NCBI GenBank assembly: GCA_965220385.1
Contig: OZ244825.1
Coordinates: 2,790,001-2,854,000, forward strand
DNA length: 64,000 nucleotides
Direction: 5' to 3'
DNA from: PCPOR2b sp965220385
Lineage (GTDB): Bacteria; Poribacteria; WGA-4E; PCPOR2b
Shown here: positions 15,112-23,938 of the stretch, piece after piece
Layout: the number at the start of each line of letters is the position of its first letter
Position numbering within the stretch: the first letter of the stretch is position 1
The notes under the pieces: generated by a model
The model's input: the letters and a program-made list of their open reading frames with translations, nothing else
Told to the model about the DNA's origin: nothing
Database searches by the model: none
Position numbers and translations under genes: made by a program

Positions 15112-15664
15112 TCGTTAGGAGTTGAGCCGTTATTGAGAAAATAGGGCTTACGTAGTTGAACATTTAACTGCGTAAGTGAACTTACCCTTGGCGTTGTTGA
15201 TCTATATGGTCGCACAGATGATGAACGGTTTGCCAGTCCAAAATCCCCCTTATTCAACTGTCTAGTTTTTGGGGGTAATTACACTACCACTGGATTTTCG
15301 ACAAAGGCCCCTTAATACACCAACGCTATAGAATAGCATATCCAACGCTTTATCTGTTTCTAAAGCGATTTTTTCAACTTTGTTACCTCCTGATTTTTCG
15401 GCAACGCAGAAAATGCTGATTTTGAAGTAGGTTATTTTACCTTATGGCAGTTAGTCCCTAAATCAGAATCTCCTTGAGATTTTACCCATCAGTAGGCTGA
15501 CTGCCACCAATACTTATGATAGTTTTCGTGTGGGTTTCATTCTCTATGCTGCTACACACTCTGACTACAAAACAACGCAGAGAGGCACCCCCGGATACGG
15601 AGCTTCTCTTAACAGTCAAGACACAAATGCCTCACTCACTTCCAACTATAAAGGAGATAATTTG
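15112..15664. other. Intergenic stretch with two structured elements, no gene seen
   Basis: A hairpin at 15147-15176 (CTTACGTAGTT / AACTGCGTAAG, 8-nt loop) follows the membrane-protein gene. A nested structure at 15446-15505 pairs GGCAGTTAGTC with GGCTGACTGCC (two G-U pairs) around an AATCTC-CTT-GAGATT hairpin, about 160 bases upstream of the LRR protein start. An in-frame upstream extension from a GTG at 15530 is unlikely to be coding, because the ATG at 15665 has a good ribosome site and begins a signal peptide. Confidence 0.5.
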
Positions 15665-18600
15665 ATGAAACAATTTTTTCGATTCATATTTTTTTTGTTA
15701 ATTAGCGTCTTAATTCCCTTGACGGCAACAGCTCAATTTGTCAACATCCCCGACTCCGACCTCCGCGATGAAATTGATAAGGCACTGAAGGCACTGGATC
15801 CGGGCAGAGCATCAGGTGCACCTATCACCACATCAGATATGGCAAAGTTGACTCGTCTTGAAGCACCAAACGCCAACATCAGCGATTTGACAGGGCTTGA
15901 GTTTGCTACCAACCTGACACAGTTGTATCTTGGGGTTGCGTATGTGGAGGAAGAGGGGCGTTGGTTGAACAGCAACTCAGTGTCAAACCTATCACCGCTT
16001 GCAGAATTAACTAACCTAACAGAGTTATCGGTTAGGAATAATAACATCTCAGATATATCGCCTTTGGCAGGTTTAGCCAATTTGACACGTTTGGTGGCTG
16101 ATAATAACAACATCACGGACATCTCAGCAGTGGTAGGATTAACGAATCTGACATATCTGAATCTTGGGGGTAACAACATCACAGACATCTCACCGGTGGC
16201 AGGATTGACCAACCTGACAAATTTGGCACTTGCAAACAACGGCATCACTGACATCTCAGCAGTAGTAGAATTAACACACTTGACAGAGTTACATCTTGGG
16301 TGGAATCAGATCTCAGATCTCTCACCTTTGGTAACAAATACAGGATTGGGGAGTGGAGACAAGATTTATGTGAAGGGAACCCCCCTGAACCACGCATCCA
16401 TAGAGACCCACATCCCCGCTCTCCAAAGCAGAGGGGTTACTGTTGAGTTTGACAATGTCATAATTGGGGATATAGATGATATAGATGATATAGATGATAT
16501 TGAGCTGATGGATCAGGATAACGAATTAATCATCCCTGATCTCGCCCTCCGCGACGCGATTAGGCAGACACTAGGCAAAACGGAGGGTAATCTCACCCCC
16601 GATGATATGACACTATTATATGACCTTTTCGCCTGGAATATTAGCGATTTAACCGGGCTTGAATTGGCTACCAATCTGTATTCGTTGATAGTTTTTGGCA
16701 GCGTCTTTGAGGATGTCTCGCCTTTATCAGGTTTAACGAACCTGAGAATCCTAGTTCTTGATAGCAACAACTTTTCGGATCTCTCGCCTTTGACGGGATT
16801 AACGAATCTGAAACAGCTGACACTTGCAGGCAGCAACTTTTCGGACCTCTCGCCTTTGACGGGATTAACGAATCTGGAAGCCCTAGGTGTTGTAGGCAGC
16901 AACCTTTCGGACCTCTCGTTTTTGGCGGGATTAACGAAATTGGAATCCTTGTGGCTTAATCACAACAACATTTCGGATCTCTCGCCGTTGACGGGATTAA
17001 CCAACCTAAGACACCTATCGCTTCACAACAATTCAATATCGTTCCTCTCGCCTTTGGTAGCAAACACCGGATTGGGGAGTGGAGACTTAATCGAGTTGTG
17101 GGGAAATCCGCTAAACGAAGCATCTATCCGCACCCACATCCCCGCGCTCCGAGACAGAGGGGTTGACGTGGATCTCCGAACACCGACCACCCTTGTCAAA
17201 ATCTCAGGCACGGTGACAGCGGAAAATAACCTGCTTATCGTTGAGGTCTGGGATAAGCGAGCCCGCACGGTGGAAGGGGTGCCGGTAACGTTTACTGTCA
17301 CCTCAGGCGGCGGGACACTCAGCGTAACAAATGTAGCGACTGACGACCGTGGCAGAGCAGAGAGTCAGCTCACGTTGGGCACCAATACGGGGACGAACAC
17401 GGTTGAGGCGACAGTTGAAGGCATTTCGGAGTCGGTGATTTTTAGCGATGTACCGGAGCCTGCGGTCCGTATCCCCGATCGCAAGCTCCGTACTGCCGTT
17501 GAGCAGGCTCTGCGCAAGACAAGAGTTGACACTATCACCGCATCGGATATGAAAACTTTGGGCCAACTTCGCGCCCCTAACGCGGATATCAGCAATTTAG
17601 CCGGGCTTGAATTGGCTACCAATCTGACGGAGTTATCTCTTGGCGATGAGTATGTAGATGGAGTGTCGATCAACAGCAACTCGGTATCAGACCTCTCGCC
17701 GCTGGCGGGCTTGACCAAATTGAGAAGCCTGTCGCTTCCGTCAAATAACATTTCTGACCTCTCACCTTTAGCGGGACTCACAAATCTAGGATACCTGAGC
17801 CTTGATGATAACGCCATATCGGACATCTCGCCTTTGGCGGGATTGACTAGCTTGGGAAGGCTGCATCTTAGCGGCAACGCCATATCGGACATCTCGGCAC
17901 TAGCAGGGCTAATCAACCTAGAATCGCTGATTCTTGATCACAACAACATCACGGATCTTTCGCCCCTCATAGAAAATATGGGATTGGAGGGAGACGAAGA
18001 CGATGTTAATGTAGATGGAAACCCCCTGAGCGCCCTCTCGATAGAGGCCTATATCCCCGCACTACGGAACAGAGGGGTCAGGGTCGATTTTGTGCACGCG
18101 CTGTCCAAAGACAGCCGCTTTGGACATCAAGCCGGTGTTGATAGTGTTGCATTCAGTCCGGATGGCACGATGTTGGCAAGTGGCAGTCAGGACGGCACGG
18201 TGCGACTGTGGGATGTTACTACGGGAGAGCGCAGCGAGATAGCCATACTTAACCATCCGCCTGGGACTCATGTTCGGAGTGTCGCGTTCAGCCCGGACGG
18301 TTCCATGCTCGCCAGTGGAAGCAGAAGCGATGACGGCACCATTTACCTGTGGGAGGTCAGCACAGAACAAATCATACACACACTTAAAGGACATAAAGCG
18401 GGGGTTGAGAGCGTTGTATTCAGTCCAGATGGCAGTACTCTTGCCAGTGGGGGTCATGACGGTACGGTGCGTTTGTGGAATCCTGTTACGGGAAAACCCA
18501 TAGACATACTCTTGGACGGTCCAGACACAGCTTGGAGCGTCGCATACAGTCCAGATGGCAATACCATTGCCATGGGGCTTGGCAACGGCACGATACTGCT

Positions 18601-20245
18601 GGAGGATGTCTCAGCTGCTCAACTCCCTAAATTCCTATCAGGGCATACCGCTTGGGTTGAGAGTGTTGCGTTCAGCCCGGATGGCGCCACGCTCGCCAGC
18701 GGAAGTGGGGATAACACAGTGCGACTGTGGGAGGTCGCCACCGGAGACCGCATAGACACACTTACGGGACATACGGCGGGGATCAATAGCGTTGCGTTCA
18801 GTCCGGACGGCACGATACTCGCCAGCGCGAGTGATGATCGCACCATCATTTTATGGGATATCCTCACAGGAGACCCTATAGATACACTCACAGGGCATTC
18901 TGAATATGTCAGGAGTGTTGCGTTCAGCCCCGATGGCAGCACGTTGGCAAGTGGGAGCGGGGATAGAACGATCCGCCTATGGAAAACTCCTACCACCTTT
19001 ACAGAATACACCCTGTCAATACCAGTGGGTATCAGCTTGATTCATGTCCCCCTGAAGGTGACAGCTGTTAATGGGGAAGAGCAGACCATCGAATGGATCG
19101 CTGACCTCTACGACGCACTCGGTGGCGCGTCAAAGGTCACTAACCTCATCACCTATGACTCCGAAACACAAGAATGGCTCTCCTATTTCGGTGCTCCCGA
19201 CAAAGATCTTCCCGCGAACGCGAAGTTGACTCCGGACAAAGGAGTTATAGCCAGTTTGAAAGCAGAGATGTTCGTTCATCTGCGTGGAAGCGCGTTAGGA
19301 ACAGATGGAGTTAGCACCCTCACCTTGAACCCAGGTCTCAACCTTGTAGGGCTGCCGTTGAACGATTCAAGGATAAAGCGTGTTAGTGACCTGTTGGCTC
19401 TCGACGGGATTGGCGGCAACGTTTCTGTGATTATCCTCACTGATGGCGGAGAATTCAAGTCAGTTGGACGCCCAGGTGATTCGGGGGATATAGAAATTAC
19501 TGGGGGACAAGCCTTTATCATGACCGCTCAACGGGCGGCGACAGTTGCTATCTCCGGTGAAGGGTGGACGAATCCCCCAGGAACCGCTGCCGCGCCGCCG
19601 ATGTTGACGGGGATTCAAGTGACAGATACGACTCCCGTCTTGGCGTTGAGAGGTGCGATTGTTGACGAAGGAACCAGCTTAAAGGTGTCAAACTTCCGAG
19701 TAACTGTCAAGAACCTGTCAAGCGGCAAGTCGGTCACCGGTACGATCAAAGATGATGATCGCGCGGGTTATCGACTCACTGTCGTTGATATAGAGACGAT
19801 GCGGGCGGCTATGGTTGGCGATATCCTTGAAATCTCGGCTCACATTCCAGACCCGTTTATCGGTGTGGAGCCGTTGCGGTATACCGTAACGGCAGAAGAT
19901 GTGAAACGGAGTCTGATTCAGTTGCCAGCACTAGTCGTCTATGAGATACCGGCGCAGACAGCATTGCTGCACAACTATCCGAACCCGTTTAATCCGGAGA
20001 CATGGATACCGTATCGACTGGCTGAAGATGCGTTGGTTACCTTGACCATCTATGACAGTATTGGTCGGGTTGTCCGTACGCTCGACGTCGGGCATCAGGT
20101 TGCTGCCGTCTATGAGAATCAGTCGAAGGCAATCTATTGGGATGGTAGAAATGAGTTTGGTGAGCAGGTCGCAAGTGGCCTGTATTTCTATCACCTGTCC
20201 GCAGGCGATTATTCCAAAACGCGGCGGATGGTGATTCTGAAGTAG
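15665..20245 (+). CDS. Giant secreted LRR / Ig-like / WD40 protein with FlgD-like C-terminus
   Basis: The ATG at 15665 follows AAAGGAGAT and starts a signal peptide (MKQFFRFIFFLLISVLIPLT...AQ). The 1526-residue product has, in order: internalin-like LRR module 1 (about 25-258), a DDI tandem repeat (about 270-280), LRR module 2 (288-504), a Big/Ig-like domain (506-596), LRR module 3 (600-808), seven WD40 repeats (about 817-1107, each with VAFSPDG and LASGS), two further beta-rich regions (about 1112-1430), and a C-terminal FlgD-like/T9SS-type domain starting NYPNPFNPETWIPYRL. Each LRR module opens with a related PD..LR..I/V.. helix, so the module was duplicated. It is probably exported and used for binding other proteins, perhaps host or prey surfaces. 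The target and export route are inferred. Confidence 0.9.
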   Translation: MKQFFRFIFFLLISVLIPLTATAQFVNIPDSDLRDEIDKALKALDPGRASGAPITTSDMAKLTRLEAPNANISDLTGLEFATNLTQLYLGVAYVEEEGRWLNSNSVSNLSPLAELTNLTELSVRNNNISDISPLAGLANLTRLVADNNNITDISAVVGLTNLTYLNLGGNNITDISPVAGLTNLTNLALANNGITDISAVVELTHLTELHLGWNQISDLSPLVTNTGLGSGDKIYVKGTPLNHASIETHIPALQSRGVTVEFDNVIIGDIDDIDDIDDIELMDQDNELIIPDLALRDAIRQTLGKTEGNLTPDDMTLLYDLFAWNISDLTGLELATNLYSLIVFGSVFEDVSPLSGLTNLRILVLDSNNFSDLSPLTGLTNLKQLTLAGSNFSDLSPLTGLTNLEALGVVGSNLSDLSFLAGLTKLESLWLNHNNISDLSPLTGLTNLRHLSLHNNSISFLSPLVANTGLGSGDLIELWGNPLNEASIRTHIPALRDRGVDVDLRTPTTLVKISGTVTAENNLLIVEVWDKRARTVEGVPVTFTVTSGGGTLSVTNVATDDRGRAESQLTLGTNTGTNTVEATVEGISESVIFSDVPEPAVRIPDRKLRTAVEQALRKTRVDTITASDMKTLGQLRAPNADISNLAGLELATNLTELSLGDEYVDGVSINSNSVSDLSPLAGLTKLRSLSLPSNNISDLSPLAGLTNLGYLSLDDNAISDISPLAGLTSLGRLHLSGNAISDISALAGLINLESLILDHNNITDLSPLIENMGLEGDEDDVNVDGNPLSALSIEAYIPALRNRGVRVDFVHALSKDSRFGHQAGVDSVAFSPDGTMLASGSQDGTVRLWDVTTGERSEIAILNHPPGTHVRSVAFSPDGSMLASGSRSDDGTIYLWEVSTEQIIHTLKGHKAGVESVVFSPDGSTLASGGHDGTVRLWNPVTGKPIDILLDGPDTAWSVAYSPDGNTIAMGLGNGTILLEDVSAAQLPKFLSGHTAWVESVAFSPDGATLASGSGDNTVRLWEVATGDRIDTLTGHTAGINSVAFSPDGTILASASDDRTIILWDILTGDPIDTLTGHSEYVRSVAFSPDGSTLASGSGDRTIRLWKTPTTFTEYTLSIPVGISLIHVPLKVTAVNGEEQTIEWIADLYDALGGASKVTNLITYDSETQEWLSYFGAPDKDLPANAKLTPDKGVIASLKAEMFVHLRGSALGTDGVSTLTLNPGLNLVGLPLNDSRIKRVSDLLALDGIGGNVSVIILTDGGEFKSVGRPGDSGDIEITGGQAFIMTAQRAATVAISGEGWTNPPGTAAAPPMLTGIQVTDTTPVLALRGAIVDEGTSLKVSNFRVTVKNLSSGKSVTGTIKDDDRAGYRLTVVDIETMRAAMVGDILEISAHIPDPFIGVEPLRYTVTAEDVKRSLIQLPALVVYEIPAQTALLHNYPNPFNPETWIPYRLAEDALVTLTIYDSIGRVVRTLDVGHQVAAVYENQSKAIYWDGRNEFGEQVASGLYFYHLSAGDYSKTRRMVILK
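16469..16500 (+). repeat. 9-bp tandem repeat inside the LRR gene
   Basis: The unit ATAGATGAT repeats three times plus partial units, encoding an acidic DDI linker between LRR modules 1 and 2. It keeps the frame and could vary in copy number by slippage. Confidence 0.75.
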
Positions 20246-20263
20246 GGGCGTGAACTGGCAGGA

Positions 20264-20294
20264 GAAACCGAGTTTTTCCCAAAAACTCGGTTTC
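20264..20294 (+). terminator. Perfect 14-bp hairpin after the LRR protein gene
   Basis: GAAACCGAGTTTTT (20264-20277) and its complement (20281-20294) enclose only CCC, 19 nt past the stop codon. There is no T-tract beyond the stem, though the stem itself has an A/T-rich tip. It is either a terminator or a copy of a common bacterial GAAACCGAGTTTTT palindromic repeat. Confidence 0.55.
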
Positions 20295-20422
20295 TGAAGT
20301 TACTTCCCAGTCCACAGAAAGTGATATAAAATACCCCTAGTCTCAAGGCGCGATCTTAAATGCTAATCCTCCCGATGACATCGGGGCAATCCTCCGTGCA
20401 ATCTGCGATTCAGCCCCATAGG

Positions 20423-20494
20423 ACATGTCGCCCCGCTGGGGCTTTGGGGTATGGGGCTATCGGTATGCTATAAACATGTCGCCCCGCTGGGGCT
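20423..20494. repeat. Two direct copies of a 21-bp palindrome-containing repeat
   Basis: ACATGTCGCCCCGCTGGGGC plus one further T occurs at 20423-20443 and 20474-20494. Each copy holds a GCCCC-GCT-GGGGC hairpin. Related units with a different hairpin lie at 25461-25531. No gene is present in 20246-20756. Nearby is a CCCGATG-A-CATCGGG palindrome (about 20369) and a twice-used AATCTGCGATTCAG motif. Confidence 0.65.
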
Positions 20495-20627
20495 AACAGC
20501 AAATGCACATCCGCTGCGTCTGGCTTCCGTTTTTTTATCCGCGTAATCCTTAAATCCGTGTTAATCTGCGATTCAGACAATCCGCACCGGTCACCCCTTC
20601 GGTACTTCCGGATCTATCGGGGGCAGG

Positions 20628-20742
20628 ATTTAGGGGGTTGGCAGTACATCTGGAATGTCCAAATAATTCTAAAACCTACCATAAATCCCCCTTATCAGGG
20701 GACTTTGGGAAATGTTCACTTATTTGTCTAATTCACCATAAA
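20628..20742 (-). repeat. Dispersed repeat, copy B (inverted relative to copy A)
   Basis: The reverse complement begins TATGGTGAATTAGACA at 20740 and matches copy A (13291-13321) over 31 bp with two mismatches, then shares AAAGTCCCC and a CCCCCTAAATCC tract. It ends about 15 bp from the stop codon of the aldolase gene at 20757. Confidence 0.55.
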
Positions 20743-20756
20743 TGACCCAATGGAGC

Positions 20757-21401
20757 TCAAGCATTTACTTTGACGTGCGTACCCTCCATCTGCTCTACAA
20801 CGTGCTGAATCATATCCTCAACCGTCTTGAACGGATGGTCTGGATATTGTTCCAAACTGAAGTTCATGTCATTTGCGCCAAAGACGAACATGTCAATCCC
20901 CGGTTTGCCGAGGTGTCGTGCATTGGTTACAGCATCGATCGACTCCAGTTGGATAGCAAGAATGCCGTTGTTGTTCCACCATTCGGCGTACTCGAGTCGG
21001 TCCATATCTGGCTTGAACCCGTACCCCGAACTGGGTCCCCAACTTCTCTTTCCAATCGGCGGATAGTAGAACGCGTCTATCGCCTCATCGACGGTTTCCT
21101 CATCTTCAACCTGCGGCACCACAATAGCGAATGGTCCCAGATCCAGATAGTTACCAATCAGGTAAGCCTGTCGTGTGTTTTTGATACGAAATTGGGTAGG
21201 CACGCCCAATTCGGTTGCCATCGCGCAAAATGAGACCAATCTATCTTCATTAAACGCTGCGTGCTGGCTATCAATAGAAACCAGATCGTAGGAATCTTGA
21301 CTAAGAAGGGCTTCGAGCTCACTTCTCGAAGCATCTATGGAAGATCCTGCAACTTTGAGGCTCTCGCCCTGATGTAGACGTTGTTTCAAAGATTCTGGCA
21401 T
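20757..21401 (-). CDS. HpcH/HpaI aldolase / citrate lyase family protein
   Basis: This 214-residue TIM-barrel protein resembles the class II pyruvate aldolases that cleave 2-keto-3-deoxy acids to pyruvate and an aldehyde. Visible landmarks are SIDSQHAAF (catalytic His position), TQFRIKN (Arg), AIQLESIDAV (metal Glu) and GIDMFVFGANDM (metal Asp). It is about 35-40 residues shorter than usual: the C-terminus stops soon after the metal Asp helix, with a dispersed repeat just 15 bp beyond the stop, so end truncation is possible. Substrate is unknown; a sugar-acid breakdown product would fit the catabolic genes at 25-31 kb. Confidence 0.8.
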   Translation of the reverse strand: MPESLKQRLHQGESLKVAGSSIDASRSELEALLSQDSYDLVSIDSQHAAFNEDRLVSFCAMATELGVPTQFRIKNTRQAYLIGNYLDLGPFAIVVPQVEDEETVDEAIDAFYYPPIGKRSWGPSSGYGFKPDMDRLEYAEWWNNNGILAIQLESIDAVTNARHLGKPGIDMFVFGANDMNFSLEQYPDHPFKTVEDMIQHVVEQMEGTHVKVNA

Positions 21402-21468
21402 TGCTCACTACCTCCCTGATGTTGTGGGTAAATTATACTCGTCTTTTATCGAAAAATTCCTTTAGCAC

Positions 21469-21627
21469 GTAGGTTGGGTTGAGCGGATACAATCACAAAT
21501 GCCATCCAGCACACGCATTTGGAGGCTCAATTCTGATTGAAATCTCTACAATATAGCGAAACCCAACTCTCGATTGTCAATATGTGGATTGGATTGTTGG
21601 GTTTCACTATCGTTCAACCCAACCTAC
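21469..21627. repeat. REP-like element, copy 1, at the 3' side of the RAYT gene
   Basis: GTAGGTTGGGTTGA (21469-21482) and TCAACCCAACCTAC (21614-21627) bound the 159-bp element, with an inner pair CGAAACCCAAC / GTTGGGTTTC. It ends 3 bp from the RAYT stop codon and matches copy 2 across the gene. Confidence 0.75.
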
Positions 21628-21630
21628 AGT

Positions 21631-22173
21631 TCATTCATTACCGATTTCTGGATTAAACGAGATTTCATCTCCCGCTCCCCACATCTCATCATACAAGCCA
21701 ACTTGGACGTAACGATGGAAACTTGAATATTCCCAATCCTTCGGGATAGCAACCAAACCATGTTTGACTGGGTTGTAGTGAATGTATTCAACATGGTCGA
21801 TAAAATCTTGGTTATCTCTAATCATGCGTTCCCAAAATCTGCGTTGCCAAAATGCACGCTCCTGTTTGCCTTGTCGTGATGTGGAAATAACGTTCTGATA
21901 CGAATCTTGACAATAACGGCTAAAGTAACTTTTGATTAACCGCCATCGCATTGAGAAGTTGTGGTCGTCGTCAGGCAAAGTCCAAATGCTATGGAGGTGA
22001 TCAGGAAGCAGAACAAAGGCATCAATCTCCATGGGATGTCGTCGCATCGTATATCGAAGTGCTTGTCGTAGCAATTCTACATTGTCTGGTTGACAGAGAA
22101 AAGGTCTGCGATTGTGGGTAACGACAGTGAAGAAGTAGGTACCGCCTTTGATTTTTGTTCGACGATATTTCAT
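21631..22173 (-). CDS. REP-associated tyrosine transposase (RAYT, IS200/Y1 superfamily)
   Basis: This 180-residue protein has the Y1 HUH fold: MKYRRTKIKGGTYFFTVVTH at the N-terminus, His59-Leu-His61 in LPDHLHSIW, and a C-terminal YIHYNPVKHGLV holding the likely nucleophilic tyrosine (Tyr130 or Tyr133). Such enzymes cut single-stranded REP hairpins and spread them around the genome. The start at 22173 is chosen to match family N-termini; ATGs further upstream (22185, 22233) extend toward the REP repeat. Two matching REP-like elements flank it, which is typical. It appears intact. Confidence 0.88.
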   Translation of the reverse strand: MKYRRTKIKGGTYFFTVVTHNRRPFLCQPDNVELLRQALRYTMRRHPMEIDAFVLLPDHLHSIWTLPDDDHNFSMRWRLIKSYFSRYCQDSYQNVISTSRQGKQERAFWQRRFWERMIRDNQDFIDHVEYIHYNPVKHGLVAIPKDWEYSSFHRYVQVGLYDEMWGAGDEISFNPEIGNE

Positions 22174-22209
22174 GCCCGTTACCATTATCCAAAAATAAGC
22201 AGTTAAACC

Positions 22210-22439
22210 GTAGGTTGGGTTGAGCGGATACAATCATAAATATCAAACAGCGCACTCGCTTAGGGAGATGCAATTCTGATGGCAATCTCTACACTGTAGC
22301 GAAACCCAACTCTTGAGCGGCAACAGTAGATTGGATTGTTGGGTTTCACTCTATCTGTTCGCACAAGAAAATCACTGGAAAACCCACCTACAATTTGCCT
22401 TGGATAGCTATTTGCTTTGAGCCGTTCAACCCAACCTAC
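22210..22439. repeat. REP-like element, copy 2, at the 5' side of the RAYT gene
   Basis: GTAGGTTGGGTTGA (22210-22223) and TCAACCCAACCTAC (22426-22439) bound a 230-bp element closely related to copy 1 (shared GCGGATACAATCA and GAAACCCAACTC). It has about 70 bp of additional sequence before the closing arm. Confidence 0.72.
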
Positions 22440-22482
22440 GATTAATGAACCCATCATGGGCCTGTGAGTGTTTACGCATTCT

Positions 22483-23898
22483 CTATTGGGAGGTCTGTTC
22501 CGCGGTTGACGGGACTGATTCTTCGCTTTCTTCCTTCAGACGCACTGTGTTCATCACATCCCCCTTGCCAAGTTGATCGACCACATCCATACCGGCGGTA
22601 ACCTTTCCAAAAGTGGTATACTGGCCGTTGAGGCTAAAATAGCGAGATGGTTTTGCATTCAAACAGATGTAAAATTGGCTTCCTGCGGAATCCGGAGCGT
22701 TTGCCCGCGCCATAGCAACCACCCCTCTTCGGTGCCGGGGCATCTTCGTGCGGAGCTTTGGATTTTGAAACTCACCTGGTATCGTCCACCCGGGACCGCC
22801 GCTACCACTACCGTCCGGATCTCCACCCTGAATCACAAAACCCTCTACATACCGATGAAAGGTGAGACCATCGTAGAACTCCATTTTGATTAGCTTGAGA
22901 AAGTTAGCAACGGTTTTTGGGGCAATATCCGGGTAGAGTTCCATCTCGATAGTCCCTTTGTCTGTTTCGAGTACAACGACAGGATGTTCAATTCGTAACC
23001 GTGCAAGGACTGCGCGGTGATCCGACAGTTCACCGACATCAATAATTTCACACCGCTTAGCCTTCTCAACACTGCGGAACTCATCCCGTAGACTCGGACT
23101 GATGAGGATATGATCGAGCAGATTTTTTTGATCTTCATAGATGTATGTATATCGATCATCCATTTCAACCCCACTAGCGGTCTGAAGAAAATCACCCCAA
23201 ATATCATCGAACCCGCGAAGTCTGTTAATCACCGGCGTCCCCGGCGTGTCGTTCATGTCCCCCATGACGATAACATTCTTATCCTCCATCAACCCCTTGA
23301 CAGCCTGTCGACGCACAACAGTGGCTTGTGCAAGCCGCTTGGCGTCCCTTGGGTTACGCCGAGAAATGAGGTGCGTAATCAAAATATAGAACGGTTGATT
23401 ATCAACCTTCAATTCAACACCCAGAATCTTTGAAGGGTTCACATCGCGCTCTTGGCCATCCACAAAATACACCTCGCGCTCATCGGGAAAGTTCGTGACA
23501 CTCCCCGGCACAATCCGAAATTTTGTAAGGATGGCAACATCTTGACCGGTATAGGTATCCCTGCCTTCATCGAAGGCAATTTCCCATTCACCGGGATCAG
23601 CGAGATAAGATTTAACCTTTTCAAGAACAGCTCGGTTCTCGACCTCAACAAGACCGACGATATCCGCCTTATGGGTATCAATGAGTTCAGCGATGGTTTT
23701 GGCTTTTGCCTCATATTGCGCTGCGGTTGGCGCAGGCACCGATTTGCCAACAACCTCTCCATGCGGTTCCTCACTATCAAAAAAGAATTCAGCGTTCAGT
23801 AAGAAGATATCAATTTCAACATCCGCACCCGCTGGACCAAGCGAGCATAACATCAAACAAAACATTACAAGAACTGCAAAGACGGATTTACGGTACAT
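22483..23898 (-). CDS. Secreted endonuclease/exonuclease/phosphatase-family domain fused to a cyclophilin
   Basis: From the ATG at 23898 (AAGGATG site 8 bases upstream; an ATG at 23913 overlaps that site) the 471-residue product begins with a signal peptide (about 1-25). Residues 27-305 form an EEP-superfamily domain: LLNAEFFF, DIVGLVEVEN, VIVMGDMND, and SDHRAVLARL, with metal and catalytic Glu, Asp, Asn and His in place. Residues 307-455 form a peptidyl-prolyl isomerase (GTIEMELYPDIAPKTVANF, FHRYVEGFVIQGGDP, AGSQFYICL). The nuclease-like part could cleave nucleic acid or phospho-diesters outside the cell; the isomerase may aid folding. It lies 40 bp after the HtrA-like gene and probably shares its transcript. 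The fusion is unusual. Confidence 0.88.
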   Translation of the reverse strand: MYRKSVFAVLVMFCLMLCSLGPAGADVEIDIFLLNAEFFFDSEEPHGEVVGKSVPAPTAAQYEAKAKTIAELIDTHKADIVGLVEVENRAVLEKVKSYLADPGEWEIAFDEGRDTYTGQDVAILTKFRIVPGSVTNFPDEREVYFVDGQERDVNPSKILGVELKVDNQPFYILITHLISRRNPRDAKRLAQATVVRRQAVKGLMEDKNVIVMGDMNDTPGTPVINRLRGFDDIWGDFLQTASGVEMDDRYTYIYEDQKNLLDHILISPSLRDEFRSVEKAKRCEIIDVGELSDHRAVLARLRIEHPVVVLETDKGTIEMELYPDIAPKTVANFLKLIKMEFYDGLTFHRYVEGFVIQGGDPDGSGSGGPGWTIPGEFQNPKLRTKMPRHRRGVVAMARANAPDSAGSQFYICLNAKPSRYFSLNGQYTTFGKVTAGMDVVDQLGKGDVMNTVRLKEESEESVPSTAEQTSQ

Positions 23899-23938
23899 CT
23901 CACATCCTTTCATTAAAACAGAGATTCTGTTCAGCGTT

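Noticed and set aside
15530..15664. N-terminal extension of the LRR protein from the GTG at 15530
   Set aside because: The ATG at 15665 has a strong ribosome site and begins a signal peptide; the extension would bury it.
18115..18985. Repeated DNA in the WD40 region as a CRISPR or tandem-repeat array
   Set aside because: The repeats are imperfect coding repeats of about 120-130 bp in one frame; no CRISPR-like direct repeats with unique spacers were seen anywhere in the window.
20742..21233. Plus-strand open frame opposite the aldolase
   Set aside because: It lies opposite a gene with recognisable catalytic motifs and has no features of its own.
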